In this document: positions 21,975-30,119 of the stretch, piece by piece
Layout of the letters: each line of letters opens with the position of its first letter
Numbering within the stretch: position 1 is the stretch's first letter
NCBI RefSeq assembly: GCF_944380975.1
Contig: NZ_CALWJK010000006.1
Span: 1-64,000, forward strand
Source: an uncultured Agathobaculum sp.
GTDB lineage: Bacteria; Bacillota; Clostridia; Oscillospirales; Butyricicoccaceae
DNA: 64,000 nt
Direction of reading: 5' to 3'
Notes under the pieces: generated by a model
Seen by the model: the letters and a program-made list of their open reading frames with translations, nothing else
Database searches by the model: none
Told to the model about the DNA's origin: nothing
Program-made: the position numbers and the translations under genes

Positions 21975-23156
21975 ATGATTGCGATTTTTCTCGCTCCGGT
22001 TTATATCCTGCTCAACGTGTATTTGGCGCGCTGGGTGCTGCGCTGGACGGGCGCGTGCCATCGGCTTTGCGGCGCAAAGGCATTCCGCGTGGTGTTCATC
22101 GTGGTGTATGCGCTGGTCGCATCAGCGCCGCTGACCGGCTTTTTGATCCAGTCGCCGTATGCGTTACGGAAGTTTTTGCGGCAGGTCGGAAATTACTGGT
22201 TCGGCTGGATGCTGTATCTCGTGCTTGCAGTTTTGATCGTCGAAGTGGCACTGTTTGTGATACGCCGCGTGCGTGGCAAGGATTTTGAGCAGATGCAGCA
22301 GGTGCGGCGTGTGCAGGGCGGCGTGGCGCTTGCGTTGGTGTGTGCGGTCAGTTTTTACGGCATGGTGCACGCCAAACAGCTGTATGTGACTGAATATGAC
22401 GTGACGCTGCAAGGCGCGGGCGAGGATATGACGGTCGCACTGCTGGCCGACCTGCATCTAGGCTACAGCACTGAGCCAGCGTATATCGAACGGGCAGTAC
22501 AGGTGGTCAACGATATGCAGCCCGATCTGGTGGTGATCGCGGGTGACATATTCGATAACGAATATGAGGCGATTCCGCAGCCCGAGCGGATTGCGGCAGC
22601 GCTTGCGTCGCTCGACAGTACATATGGAACCTACGCCTGCTGGGGCAACCACGATCTGTCCGAGCCAATCTTGGCGGGTTTTACCTGGGATATAGCCGAC
22701 GAGAACAAAAACGATCCGCGCATGGCGGAATTTTTGGAGGCAGCAGATGTAACACTATTGGAGGACCGTGCGGTGACACTGGAAAACGGTGTGCAGCTGG
22801 TCGGACGGCGTGACCCGTCCCGCAGCAACAAATTGGCGGAGCAGCGGCTCAGCCCAGAGCAGCTGGTCTCGTCGCTCAATCAGGAGCAGCCGATTTTTGT
22901 CATTGACCATCAGCCGGAGGAGTTGGAAGCTTTGGCGCAGGCGGGGGTTGATCTCGACCTGTCTGGTCATACGCACGACGGACAGTTATTCCCTGGCAAT
23001 CTGCTGATGCGTCTGTTATGGGACAATGCTTGCGGCTGCGAGCAGATCGGGGATATGACTTCGGTCGTGACCAGCGGCCTTGGCGTCTGGGGGCCGGATA
23101 TGCGTGTTGGTACGCGCAGCGAAGTGGTCTGTGTTTCTGTGCATTTTTCGGAATAA
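21975..23156 (+). CDS. Membrane-anchored calcineurin-like metallophosphoesterase
   Basis: A 393-residue protein with three or four N-terminal transmembrane helices (about 1-130) and a C-terminal catalytic domain facing outward or inward. The dinuclear metal centre motifs are all visible: LLADLHLGY (about 157), VIAGDIFDNE (about 184), WGNHD (about 218) and LSGHTHDGQLFP (about 335). This arrangement is typical of the YkuE/YaeI-like group that acts on membrane lipids or nucleotides. AAGGAGGG precedes ATG 21975. Substrate not determinable. Confidence 0.85.
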   Translation: MIAIFLAPVYILLNVYLARWVLRWTGACHRLCGAKAFRVVFIVVYALVASAPLTGFLIQSPYALRKFLRQVGNYWFGWMLYLVLAVLIVEVALFVIRRVRGKDFEQMQQVRRVQGGVALALVCAVSFYGMVHAKQLYVTEYDVTLQGAGEDMTVALLADLHLGYSTEPAYIERAVQVVNDMQPDLVVIAGDIFDNEYEAIPQPERIAAALASLDSTYGTYACWGNHDLSEPILAGFTWDIADENKNDPRMAEFLEAADVTLLEDRAVTLENGVQLVGRRDPSRSNKLAEQRLSPEQLVSSLNQEQPIFVIDHQPEELEALAQAGVDLDLSGHTHDGQLFPGNLLMRLLWDNACGCEQIGDMTSVVTSGLGVWGPDMRVGTRSEVVCVSVHFSE

Positions 23157-23210
23157 TGCACGGCGGACAAGCGTCCGTGTGGGAAAAACAGATAAAAGAA
23201 GAGGGGGCTT

Positions 23211-23249
23211 TTGTACATTTTGCAAGAAGTTGTATAATAACTTGCAAAA
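23211..23249 (+). promoter_or_regulatory. Promoter P1 of the DUF4914 gene inside an inverted repeat
   Basis: TTGTAC (23211-23216), 16 bp, TATAAT (23233-23238). The -10 lies between the arms of a perfect 9-bp inverted repeat TTTTGCAAG (23218-23226) and CTTGCAAAA (23241-23249), a likely operator position. Confidence 0.45.
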
Positions 23250-23262
23250 ATGCGAAAATTTG

Positions 23263-23292
23263 TTGACGGGACACCCTGTTTTGCAGTATGCT
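23263..23292 (+). promoter_or_regulatory. Promoter P2 of the DUF4914 gene
   Basis: TTGACG (23263-23268), 18-bp spacer, TATGCT (23287-23292). It would give a leader of about 108 nt. Confidence 0.5.
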
Positions 23293-23299
23293 ATAAATG

Positions 23300-23406
23300 A
23301 ACAACAATTGGCCTGATTGCATTTATGGTGATGAGGCCTTGCAGCAGGCACACCGATAGGCGGCTTTGGGAAGGGCGCCGGCGGTGTGAAAGGAGGAAAC
23401 AAACAG
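23300..23406 (+). promoter_or_regulatory. Structured leader of the DUF4914 gene
   Basis: Two helices are visible: GGCCT/AGGCC (23310-23314 with 23334-23338) and CACACCG/CGGTGTG (23349-23355 with 23382-23388), the latter enclosing a GGCG/CGCC pairing and ending 1 base before the AAAGGAGG ribosome site. It could be a regulatory RNA; I cannot match it to a known riboswitch. Confidence 0.3.
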
Positions 23407-25281
23407 ATGAACCCGTTGCTCAACAAATTCACTTTCACGGACGAGCTGAAGGATGTGCTCGAAAACTGTAAAGGCGTGTCGGTTCCGACCAGCAAGGCAG
23501 AGCTGTACGATATGGTCTTCGGTCCGGAGCATGCCGATGTGTATGACGTCGTGTTCGACGTGCCAGGTAAGGGCCCGGTCAAGGAAGCGGACGTAACACG
23601 ATGCAAGAACGGTGCGTCGGTCAACTTCGTGGAGGATTATATGCGCCGCCGCGAGCCGGACTGCATGCGTATTGCAGACGACAAGCCGACCGATAAGAAG
23701 CGCTTTGCCGACGTTTACGGCTATCCCTTTACCGACCTGCGCCGCGAGACCATGGACTGGTTCAAGACGCAGGAGCTGATCCTGATGCCCTTTAATTCGG
23801 GCGGCAATATTTATGGCTACGGCTCCATGCTGGTCTGCCCCAAGCAGTGCGCGTTTTTCGCGTTTGCGCTGGCGCATCTGCAGGGCTTTGTTAACGCAGA
23901 GGAGAGCGAGGGCTACAAGCCGCGCGCGATCGTTTACGTTGCGCCGCCGTTCCGCCACACTCACTTTGAGGGCAAGCAGGTCGTTGTGCACAACCGTCTG
24001 GACGACTGCCATGAGGTATTCTCTTACAACCTTTACCCCGGCCCGTCCGCAAAGAAGGGCGTTTACTCGGTGCTGCTGGACATCGGCGAGCAGGAAGGCT
24101 GGACGACCTGCCATACGTCCTGCGGTCGTCTGGTAACGCCGTATGAAAACGAAATGGTCATCATGCACGAGGGCGCGTCCGGCGGCGGCAAGAGCGAAAT
24201 GCTGCAGGACATCGCGCGTGAGCCGGACGGCCGCGTGCTGCTCTCCAAGAACACGGTTACCGGTGAAGAGACCTACCTCAACATGGGTGCAACTTGTGCG
24301 ATCGAGCCGGTGTGCGACGATATGGCAACCTGCTATCCGCAGTTGCAGAACAAGTCCGGCAAGCTGGTACTGGTTGACGGTGAGGACGGCTGGTTCCTCC
24401 GCATGGACGGTGTAACGCACTACGGCTGCGACCCGGTGTACGAGCGCATCTGCACCGAGCCGAAGGAGCCGCTCTGCTTCTTTAACATGGAAGGCCATCC
24501 GGGCGCAACGCTGCTTATCTGGGAGCATACGCTCGATTCCAACGGCAAGCGCTGCTCCAATCCGCGTGCGATCGTGCCGCGCTGGGATGTGCCGCACATC
24601 GTCAAGGAGCCGGTGGAGGTTGACGTGCGTTCGTTCGGCGTTCGTATGCCCCCCTCGACCCGCGAGAACCCGAACTACGGCATCATGGGCATGATGCACA
24701 TTATCCCGCCTGCACTGGCATGGCTGTGGCGTCTGGTAGCGCCGCGCGGCTTTAACAACCCCTCGATCGTCACCGGCAACGAGCTTAAGAGCGAGGGCGT
24801 TGGCTCGTACTGGCCGTTTGCGACCGGCCAGCGCGTCAAGCAGGCGAACCTGCTGCTCGAGCAGATCATGAACAGCCCGAACACCCGCTATGTGCTTATC
24901 CCGAACCAGCACATCGGTGTATACAAGGTCGGCTTTGCGGCTGAATGGATCTCCCGTGAGTATCTGGCACGCCACGGCGGCGCCAAGATTCGCCGCGAGC
25001 ATCTCGAACCGGCTCGCTGCCCGCTGCTCGGCTACGCGATGAAGGATATGACCATCGACGGTCAGCGCATCCGCTCCAAGTATCTGCGCGTCGATACGCA
25101 GGACCGTGTCGGCACGGATGGCTATGACGCAGGCGCGAAGATTCTGACCGACTTCTTCCGCAAGGAGTTGTCGAAGTTTGATACGCCTGAGTTGGATCCG
25201 CGCGGCAAGCAGATCATCGACTGCTTCATGAACGGCGGCTCGCTCGAGGATTTTGAAGCGATCACCCCGACCAATCTGTAA
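23407..25281 (+). CDS. DUF4914-type protein (PEP carboxykinase-like P-loop)
   Basis: A 624-residue soluble protein. I believe it belongs to DUF4914, a family of about 620 residues in Clostridia and Bacteroides. It has a kinase-1a-like P-loop MHEGASGGGKSEMLQD (about residues 255-270) of the kind found in PEP carboxykinases and HPr kinase. It lacks the classical GTP-PEPCK signatures (no CGKTNL), so I do not call it a PEPCK. Other conserved-looking parts are LMPFNSGGNIYGYGSMLVCP and FNMEGHPGATLLIWEHT. AAAGGAGG precedes ATG 23407. It has two candidate promoters and a structured leader, suggesting tight control. Biochemical role unknown. Confidence 0.65.
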   Translation: MNPLLNKFTFTDELKDVLENCKGVSVPTSKAELYDMVFGPEHADVYDVVFDVPGKGPVKEADVTRCKNGASVNFVEDYMRRREPDCMRIADDKPTDKKRFADVYGYPFTDLRRETMDWFKTQELILMPFNSGGNIYGYGSMLVCPKQCAFFAFALAHLQGFVNAEESEGYKPRAIVYVAPPFRHTHFEGKQVVVHNRLDDCHEVFSYNLYPGPSAKKGVYSVLLDIGEQEGWTTCHTSCGRLVTPYENEMVIMHEGASGGGKSEMLQDIAREPDGRVLLSKNTVTGEETYLNMGATCAIEPVCDDMATCYPQLQNKSGKLVLVDGEDGWFLRMDGVTHYGCDPVYERICTEPKEPLCFFNMEGHPGATLLIWEHTLDSNGKRCSNPRAIVPRWDVPHIVKEPVEVDVRSFGVRMPPSTRENPNYGIMGMMHIIPPALAWLWRLVAPRGFNNPSIVTGNELKSEGVGSYWPFATGQRVKQANLLLEQIMNSPNTRYVLIPNQHIGVYKVGFAAEWISREYLARHGGAKIRREHLEPARCPLLGYAMKDMTIDGQRIRSKYLRVDTQDRVGTDGYDAGAKILTDFFRKELSKFDTPELDPRGKQIIDCFMNGGSLEDFEAITPTNL

Positions 25282-25302
25282 TCCTTCGATTGAACGGAAA
25301 CA

Positions 25303-25336
25303 CAAAAAAACCGCTCCCATGGGGAGCGGTTTTTTA
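25303..25336. terminator. Bidirectional terminator between the DUF4914 and trmO genes
   Basis: ACCGCTCCCATGGGGAGCGGT palindromic stem flanked by A7 on the left and T6 on the right; serves convergent genes. Confidence 0.85.
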
Positions 25337-25341
25337 TTGCA

Positions 25342-26031
25342 TTAGGGGATGGGGATGATATCCTGCACGGTCAAGGTGCTGTCCTCGACGGAAAAGCGCA
25401 CCTCGCAGCCCGCGAACGGGAAACCATAGACGCGGCCCGGCTCGTGCTGATAGCCCGGACGCGGGTCCTGCGCCAGCACAGCAAGCAGCGCATCGCGCCG
25501 CCCTGCGGGCAGATGGTCGAGCAGCGCGTCCGTGCAGCATACTTGCAGCACACCGTCACGGTTTTGCAGTGCAAAGCCGCCTGTGGCATCCGGATGCGCG
25601 TCGGTGTAGGCCAGATAGGGCTTGATGTCGAAAATCGGCGTACCGTCCATCAGGTCGGCGCCCGAAACATGCAGCACCGGCCCATCCGGCGTGTGTAGTT
25701 CCACACGGTCGAGCCGAACAGAGGAAAGCCCGATCGCGTTCGGGCGGAAGGGGGAGCGGGTGGCAAATACGCCCATGCGCCGGTTGCCGCCCAACTTGGG
25801 CGGGCGCACGGTAGGCGACCAGCCGTCGCGTACGGCTTCGGAGAACTGCCAGATCAGCCAGAGGTGGGAAAAACCCTCGATGCCGCGCAGCGCGTCCGCG
25901 TTGCGGTATTCCGGCTCGAATACAATGCGCGCGGGCGCATCAGCCAGCCCGCTTTGCCGCGGGATGCCGAATTTGGTGGGGAAATCGCTGCGGATGCGCG
26001 CGATGATATGCATGGGAACGGTTTGGGACAT
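25342..26031 (-). CDS. trmO: tRNA (N6-threonylcarbamoyladenosine-37) N6-methyltransferase TrmO
   Basis: A 229-residue UPF0066/TsaA protein that methylates t6A37 in tRNA using S-adenosylmethionine. The family core is clear: IARIRSDFPTKFGIPRQSGL, GIEGFSHLWLIWQF, GVFATRSPFRPNAIGLSSV and VSGADLMDGTPIFDIKPYL. A C-terminal domain of about 80 residues with PGYQHEPGRVYGF follows, as in full-length TrmO. AAAGGAAGATC precedes ATG 26031. It is divergent from the two-component system. Confidence 0.93.
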   Translation of the reverse strand: MSQTVPMHIIARIRSDFPTKFGIPRQSGLADAPARIVFEPEYRNADALRGIEGFSHLWLIWQFSEAVRDGWSPTVRPPKLGGNRRMGVFATRSPFRPNAIGLSSVRLDRVELHTPDGPVLHVSGADLMDGTPIFDIKPYLAYTDAHPDATGGFALQNRDGVLQVCCTDALLDHLPAGRRDALLAVLAQDPRPGYQHEPGRVYGFPFAGCEVRFSVEDSTLTVQDIIPIP

Positions 26032-26090
26032 AAACGATCTTCCTTTGCCATTGATGTGTCCAGTATAGCATGTCCGCGCGGGCCGCGCAA

Positions 26091-26144
26091 TTCTTCCGGC
26101 TTTTACAGATTGTTAATGCATTCATCGGCGAAAAGCGGTATAAT
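26091..26144 (+). promoter_or_regulatory. Promoter of the two-component system with 11-bp-spaced repeats
   Basis: TTCTTC (26091-26096), TTTACA (26102-26107), TTAATG (26113-26118), then exactly 20 bp to TATAAT (26139-26144). The repeats are weaker than at the small RNAs and htrA, but the 11/11/20 geometry is identical. Autoregulation is the likely meaning. Confidence 0.55.
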
Positions 26145-26177
26145 GAAAACATACTGATGAGAAAGCAGGGGTAAACT

Positions 26178-26858
26178 GTGGCAAAAAAGATACTCATCGT
26201 CGAAGACGAAGCAAATATTCGCGAGCTGCTGCGCTTGTATCTGGAGCGCGAGGGCTACGCGGTGATCGAAGCGGCAAACGGTGTGGAGGGCATCAAACTG
26301 TGGAAGTCCGAGAAGCCGGATATGCTGCTGCTGGATGTGATGATGCCGGTAATGGACGGCTGGGCGGTCTGCAAGGAGATCCGCGCGGAAAGTGACGTGC
26401 CGATCATTATGCTGACGGCAAAGGGCGAAACCGCCGACCGTGTTTCCGGTCTGGAAATGGGCGCGGATGACTATATCGTCAAGCCGCTCGAGATGCCGGA
26501 GGTCATTGCGCGCGTGCGCGCGGTGTTCCGCCGTATGGCACCGGACGACGCACCTGAGAAGCTGACGTTTGACAATCTGGTGATCGACAAGCAGGCGTAT
26601 GATTTGGTCATCAAGGGCAAGCGCGTCGATGCACCGCCCAAGGAGATCGAGCTGCTCTACTATCTTGCCTCCAGCCCGAACCGCGTGTTTACGCGCGCGC
26701 AGCTGCTGGACGATGTGTGGGGGTTTGACTATTTCGGCGACACCCGCACGGTGGATGTACATGTCAAACGTCTGCGCGAAAAGCTGGAGGGCGTTTCGGA
26801 TAAATGGGAAGTGAAAACCGTTTGGGGCGTCGGCTATAAGTTCGAGACCAAGGAGTAA
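26178..26858 (+). CDS. OmpR/PhoB-family response regulator
   Basis: A 226-residue transcription factor. The receiver domain (1-120) has the acidic pair in VEDE, the phosphorylated Asp53 in LLLDVMMPVMDGW, the Thr of MLTAKG and the Lys of ADDYIVKPLE. The DNA-binding winged helix (about 130-225) ends in the typical RTVDVHVKRLREKL and TVWGVGYKF. GTG 26178 is the start, after a weak AGCAGGGG. It is followed 3 bp later by its sensor kinase and then by htrA. OmpR/PhoB proteins bind tandem half-sites 11 bp apart, which is the spacing found upstream of this operon, htrA and the three small RNAs. Confidence 0.95.
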   Translation: MAKKILIVEDEANIRELLRLYLEREGYAVIEAANGVEGIKLWKSEKPDMLLLDVMMPVMDGWAVCKEIRAESDVPIIMLTAKGETADRVSGLEMGADDYIVKPLEMPEVIARVRAVFRRMAPDDAPEKLTFDNLVIDKQAYDLVIKGKRVDAPPKEIELLYYLASSPNRVFTRAQLLDDVWGFDYFGDTRTVDVHVKRLREKLEGVSDKWEVKTVWGVGYKFETKE

Positions 26859-26861
26859 ACC

Positions 26862-28325
26862 ATGGGCAGACGCAGCTTTTTTTTCAAGAACTATGTCACG
26901 CACCTGCTGCTGATCGTGTGTGCGTTTGCAATTGCGGGCGGCGTATTCTATTACCAGATGGGCAATTATGCGCTGCAAACCAAGCAGGCAGAACTGCGCA
27001 CGACCGTGCAGAGCCTGGCAGAGCAGACCCGGTTGATGCTGGGCACGGATTCCGAAGTGATCCGGGAAATCTATATGCTGTCGATCAGCACAGTGGCCAA
27101 GGAGGACGCCATCACAGTCTATGTCACCGACAGGGACGGCGTGATCCAGATGATTGCCGGACCGGACGGCGAGGCGGCAAAGGTGTCGGGCTGGATGGTT
27201 CCGCAGGAGGTAACTGACCAGGTCCGCAAGACGGGCAGCTATGCGGAAGTCGGTCAGCTGGGCGTGCTGGGTGACCGATCCAGCTATACGGTTGGCACGC
27301 GCGTGTTGGGAGACAACGGCGAGGTCAGCGCAATGGTCTTTGTCTATACGCAGGATGCGACCGCCGCAGGGGTGGTGCGCCATTCTACGCAGACACTGGT
27401 GCTTATTCTGCTGATTACGCTCGCGGTGGCGCTGGTGTTGTCCTTTATCTTGTCGCAGCACATGACGCGGCCGCTCAAGGTGATTGCAGCGGCGGCAAAG
27501 GAGTTTGCTGCGGGCAATTTTGATGTGCGCGTGCCAGAGGACAATCACTGCTATGAGATCGACGAGTTGGCGGTATCCTTTAACAACATGGCGCGCGACC
27601 TAGACCAGCTGGAGGAGCTGACACGCGGCTTCATTTCCAATGTCAGCCACGAATTCAAAACCCCGATGACGACGATCGGCGGCTTTGTCGATGGCATGAT
27701 TGATGGCACCATTCCAGTTGAGCAGCGCGATAAATACCTGCGCATCATTGCGGAGGAAACGCGCCGCCTGTCCCGCATGGTCAACCGCATGCTGGACGCG
27801 GCCAAGATTCAGTCGGGCGAACTCATCCTCAACCCGGCCCCGTTTGATTTCTCTGAGATGACCAGCCAGATCATCCTGTCCTTTGAGCAGAAAATCGAGA
27901 AAAAGCAGCTTGAGGTCGAGTGCGATCTGGACGACCGTCTAATCGTCATGGGCGATCGCGACCATCTGTATCGCGCGGTGTATAATCTGGTGGATAATGC
28001 GGTGAAATTTATCAATGAAGGTGGCAGGTTGTGCTTGCGGGCGCATCCGGAGAACAATTTCTGCGCGTTTTCCATCACCAACACCGGTATCGGCATCTCG
28101 CCAGAGGATTTGCCGCACGTGTTTGGCCGCTTCTATAAGGCAGATCGTTCGCGGTCGATGGACAAAACGGGCGCGGGACTCGGCTTGTATATTGTCAAGA
28201 ATATCATCAATCTGCACGGCGGAGAAATCTCCGTGCGGTCGGACGACGGCGAGACGGAATTCTCCTTTACGCTGCCGCTGGCGCCCCAGCAGCTGCCTGG
28301 CAGCGCCAAAAATCCACAGAAATAA
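26862..28325 (+). CDS. Sensor histidine kinase
   Basis: A 487-residue membrane kinase with two transmembrane helices (about 12-32 and 170-195) around an extracytoplasmic sensor domain of about 135 residues. A HAMP domain follows (SQHMTRPLKVIAAAAKEFAA), then the H-box FISNVSHEFKTPMTTIGG with phospho-acceptor His263, and the catalytic domain with N-box NLVDNAVKF, G1 ITNTGIGIS, F-box FGRFYKADRS and G2 GAGLGLYIVK. It sits 3 bp behind the response regulator. The sensor domain resembles none I can name; an envelope-stress signal is inferred from the htrA neighbour. Confidence 0.95.
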   Translation: MGRRSFFFKNYVTHLLLIVCAFAIAGGVFYYQMGNYALQTKQAELRTTVQSLAEQTRLMLGTDSEVIREIYMLSISTVAKEDAITVYVTDRDGVIQMIAGPDGEAAKVSGWMVPQEVTDQVRKTGSYAEVGQLGVLGDRSSYTVGTRVLGDNGEVSAMVFVYTQDATAAGVVRHSTQTLVLILLITLAVALVLSFILSQHMTRPLKVIAAAAKEFAAGNFDVRVPEDNHCYEIDELAVSFNNMARDLDQLEELTRGFISNVSHEFKTPMTTIGGFVDGMIDGTIPVEQRDKYLRIIAEETRRLSRMVNRMLDAAKIQSGELILNPAPFDFSEMTSQIILSFEQKIEKKQLEVECDLDDRLIVMGDRDHLYRAVYNLVDNAVKFINEGGRLCLRAHPENNFCAFSITNTGIGISPEDLPHVFGRFYKADRSRSMDKTGAGLGLYIVKNIINLHGGEISVRSDDGETEFSFTLPLAPQQLPGSAKNPQK

Positions 28326-28328
28326 ACA

Positions 28329-28379
28329 GCAAACCGTCCGTTTGGCACATATCACATGTGAGGAAAACGGGCGGTTTGC
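28329..28379 (+). terminator. Hairpin after the sensor kinase
   Basis: GCAAACCGTCCGTTT pairs with AAACGGGCGGTTTGC (one T-G pair), with an inner CACAT/ATGTG helix. There is no T-tract, so termination may be partial; it separates the kinase from the htrA promoter. Confidence 0.45.
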
Positions 28380-28388
28380 CCGCGCTTG

Positions 28389-28442
28389 TTCAAAAAATAT
28401 TCATATTGTTTTCAACAAACCGCCACAATGGCGGGTTAGAAT
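28389..28442 (+). promoter_or_regulatory. htrA promoter with 11-bp-spaced repeats
   Basis: TTCAAA (28389-28394), TTCATA (28400-28405), TTCAAC (28411-28416), then exactly 20 bp to TAGAAT (28437-28442). Geometry identical to the three small RNA promoters. Confidence 0.7.
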
Positions 28443-28474
28443 GAAATCACAAAATCGATAGGGAGGTCAGAACA

Positions 28475-29932
28475 ATGGATGACTTTAACAATAAAAATAC
28501 CAATATGACGCCGGAATCACGCGGCGATGAGCATACCGAGCCGCAGCAGCCCACGATGGAGCAACCGGCAGCAGAATCGCAGTACACAGAGCCGCGCACG
28601 CCGTACCAGACACCGGTGCAGCATCCGGAATATCATCAGGCGGCGCAGCAGCCGTATGGCGGTGCACCGTACACGCAGGACCCGATGGGAGCGGGGCAAC
28701 AGCCCCCGCAGCCCCCGAAAAAGAAAAAACATGGTAAGGCGATTGCGCTCGGCCTTGGCGGTGTTGCGGCGGCGTGTCTGCTGTTTGCAGGCGGCGCGCT
28801 GATCGGGCATATGGTGAATACGGGCGACGGCAGCGCAGTGACGGCAAGCGCGCAGGCAGGTGACTTGCCTACCGTGCAGCTGAATGATACGCCGGATCTT
28901 GACCCGGATAATTACGATGTGGTCAACGGTCTGGCAGGCGAGGAAATTTACAAAAAGGTCAGCCCGTCTATTGTTTCGGTCATTTCGACCACCGCAAGCG
29001 GGACGGGTTCCGGCTCGGGTGTCATCATGAGCGAGGACGGCTACATCATCACTAACAACCATGTGGTGGAGGATGCCCAGAGCGTGACTGTGCAGCTGAG
29101 CGACGGCACGCAGTATGAGGCTACGATCGTCGGCACGGATGAGCAGACCGATCTGGCAGTGCTCAAGGTCGAGCCGGAAGGCACGCTGACCGCTGCGGAA
29201 TTCGGCAATTCGGATGAGCTGCAGCCCGGCGAATATGCTTACGCGATCGGCTCGCCTGGCGGCGTACAGTTTGCCAACACGATCACCGGCGGCCGCATTT
29301 CCGCCATCAACCGCGACGTAACCATAAACGACCGCGTCATGACCCTGATCCAGACCGATGCCTCTATCAACCCGGGCAACTCGGGTGGCGCGCTGATCAA
29401 CAAGTATGGTCAGGTGGTTGGCATCACCTCTGCAAAGCTGTCCAGCAGCGGCTTTGGTGAAGCATCGGTCGAGGGCATGGGCTTTGCCATCCCGATCAAC
29501 ACGGCCAAGGAGGTCGTTGACGAGCTGATTGCCAACGGCTATGTAGCGGGACGTCCGTCCATCGGCATTACGGGCAGCAACGTAGAGTCTGCCGACGGCA
29601 GCATCGCGGGCGTTCAGGTTTATTCGATCGACTCGCGCGCCAAGGCAGCAAGCGAAGGCTTGCAGGTGGGCGATATCATCACCGCGGTCAACGGTACGCC
29701 GACCCCGACCATGGATGACATCAACGCAATCAAGGAAGATATGAAGGCAGGCGACAAGCTGACGCTGACAGTTTATCGTATTTCGACCGGCAAGATGGTC
29801 AATCTGACCGTGACGCTGACCGATGCGCACGATCTGGAGGGCGAGGACCCGGCAGCGGAAAGCGATCAGAACAGCCAGAGCAGCAACGGCGGTTCGCAGT
29901 ATCAGAACCCGTTCTCGTACTTCGGCTGGTAA
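28475..29932 (+). CDS. htrA: HtrA/DegP-family trypsin-like serine protease
   Basis: A 485-residue membrane-anchored protease. An unusually long cytoplasmic N-terminus (about 85 residues, rich in Gln/Pro/Glu) is followed by KKKK, one transmembrane helix (about 90-113), the trypsin-like domain (about 155-350) with the full triad His196 (NNHVVED), Asp226 (TDLAVL) and Ser303 (GNSGG), and one PDZ domain (about 365-455). The tail is Ser/Asn/Gln-rich. GGGAGGTC precedes the ATG. HtrA clears misfolded envelope proteins and is commonly under two-component control; here it follows the OmpR-type pair and carries the same promoter repeats. Confidence 0.95.
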   Translation: MDDFNNKNTNMTPESRGDEHTEPQQPTMEQPAAESQYTEPRTPYQTPVQHPEYHQAAQQPYGGAPYTQDPMGAGQQPPQPPKKKKHGKAIALGLGGVAAACLLFAGGALIGHMVNTGDGSAVTASAQAGDLPTVQLNDTPDLDPDNYDVVNGLAGEEIYKKVSPSIVSVISTTASGTGSGSGVIMSEDGYIITNNHVVEDAQSVTVQLSDGTQYEATIVGTDEQTDLAVLKVEPEGTLTAAEFGNSDELQPGEYAYAIGSPGGVQFANTITGGRISAINRDVTINDRVMTLIQTDASINPGNSGGALINKYGQVVGITSAKLSSSGFGEASVEGMGFAIPINTAKEVVDELIANGYVAGRPSIGITGSNVESADGSIAGVQVYSIDSRAKAASEGLQVGDIITAVNGTPTPTMDDINAIKEDMKAGDKLTLTVYRISTGKMVNLTVTLTDAHDLEGEDPAAESDQNSQSSNGGSQYQNPFSYFGW

Positions 29933-29940
29933 AAAATGCT

Positions 29941-30077
29941 TCGATCGAACCGTACAGGTTCGATCGAGGGGGACGCGCCGCTGGAAATCGCGGATGCGTC
30001 CCGAAAGAGAAAAAGTTCCGATAAACGGAACTTTTTCTCTCCTTTGATGAAAAGAACCGCCATTTGGCGGTTCTTTT
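29941..30077. terminator. Row of four hairpins between htrA and the DUF815 gene
   Basis: Four stems in 137 bp: TCGATCGAACC/GGTTCGATCGA (29941-29967), GGGACGC/GCGTCCC (29970-30002), AGAGAAAAAGTTCCG with its exact 15-base complement (30006-30040), and AAAAGAACCGCC/GGCGGTTCTTTT (30050-30077). The last two have A/T flanks on both sides and can terminate both convergent genes. Confidence 0.7.
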
Positions 30078-30119
30078 CTGCTATATATGCGTTTTATAAT
30101 GCGGTTTTGGTGTGTCGGG

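Noticed and set aside
23407..25281. Calling the DUF4914 gene a GTP-dependent PEP carboxykinase.
   Set aside because: The P-loop GASGGGKSEM is not the PEPCK CGKTNL motif and other PEPCK signatures are not visible.
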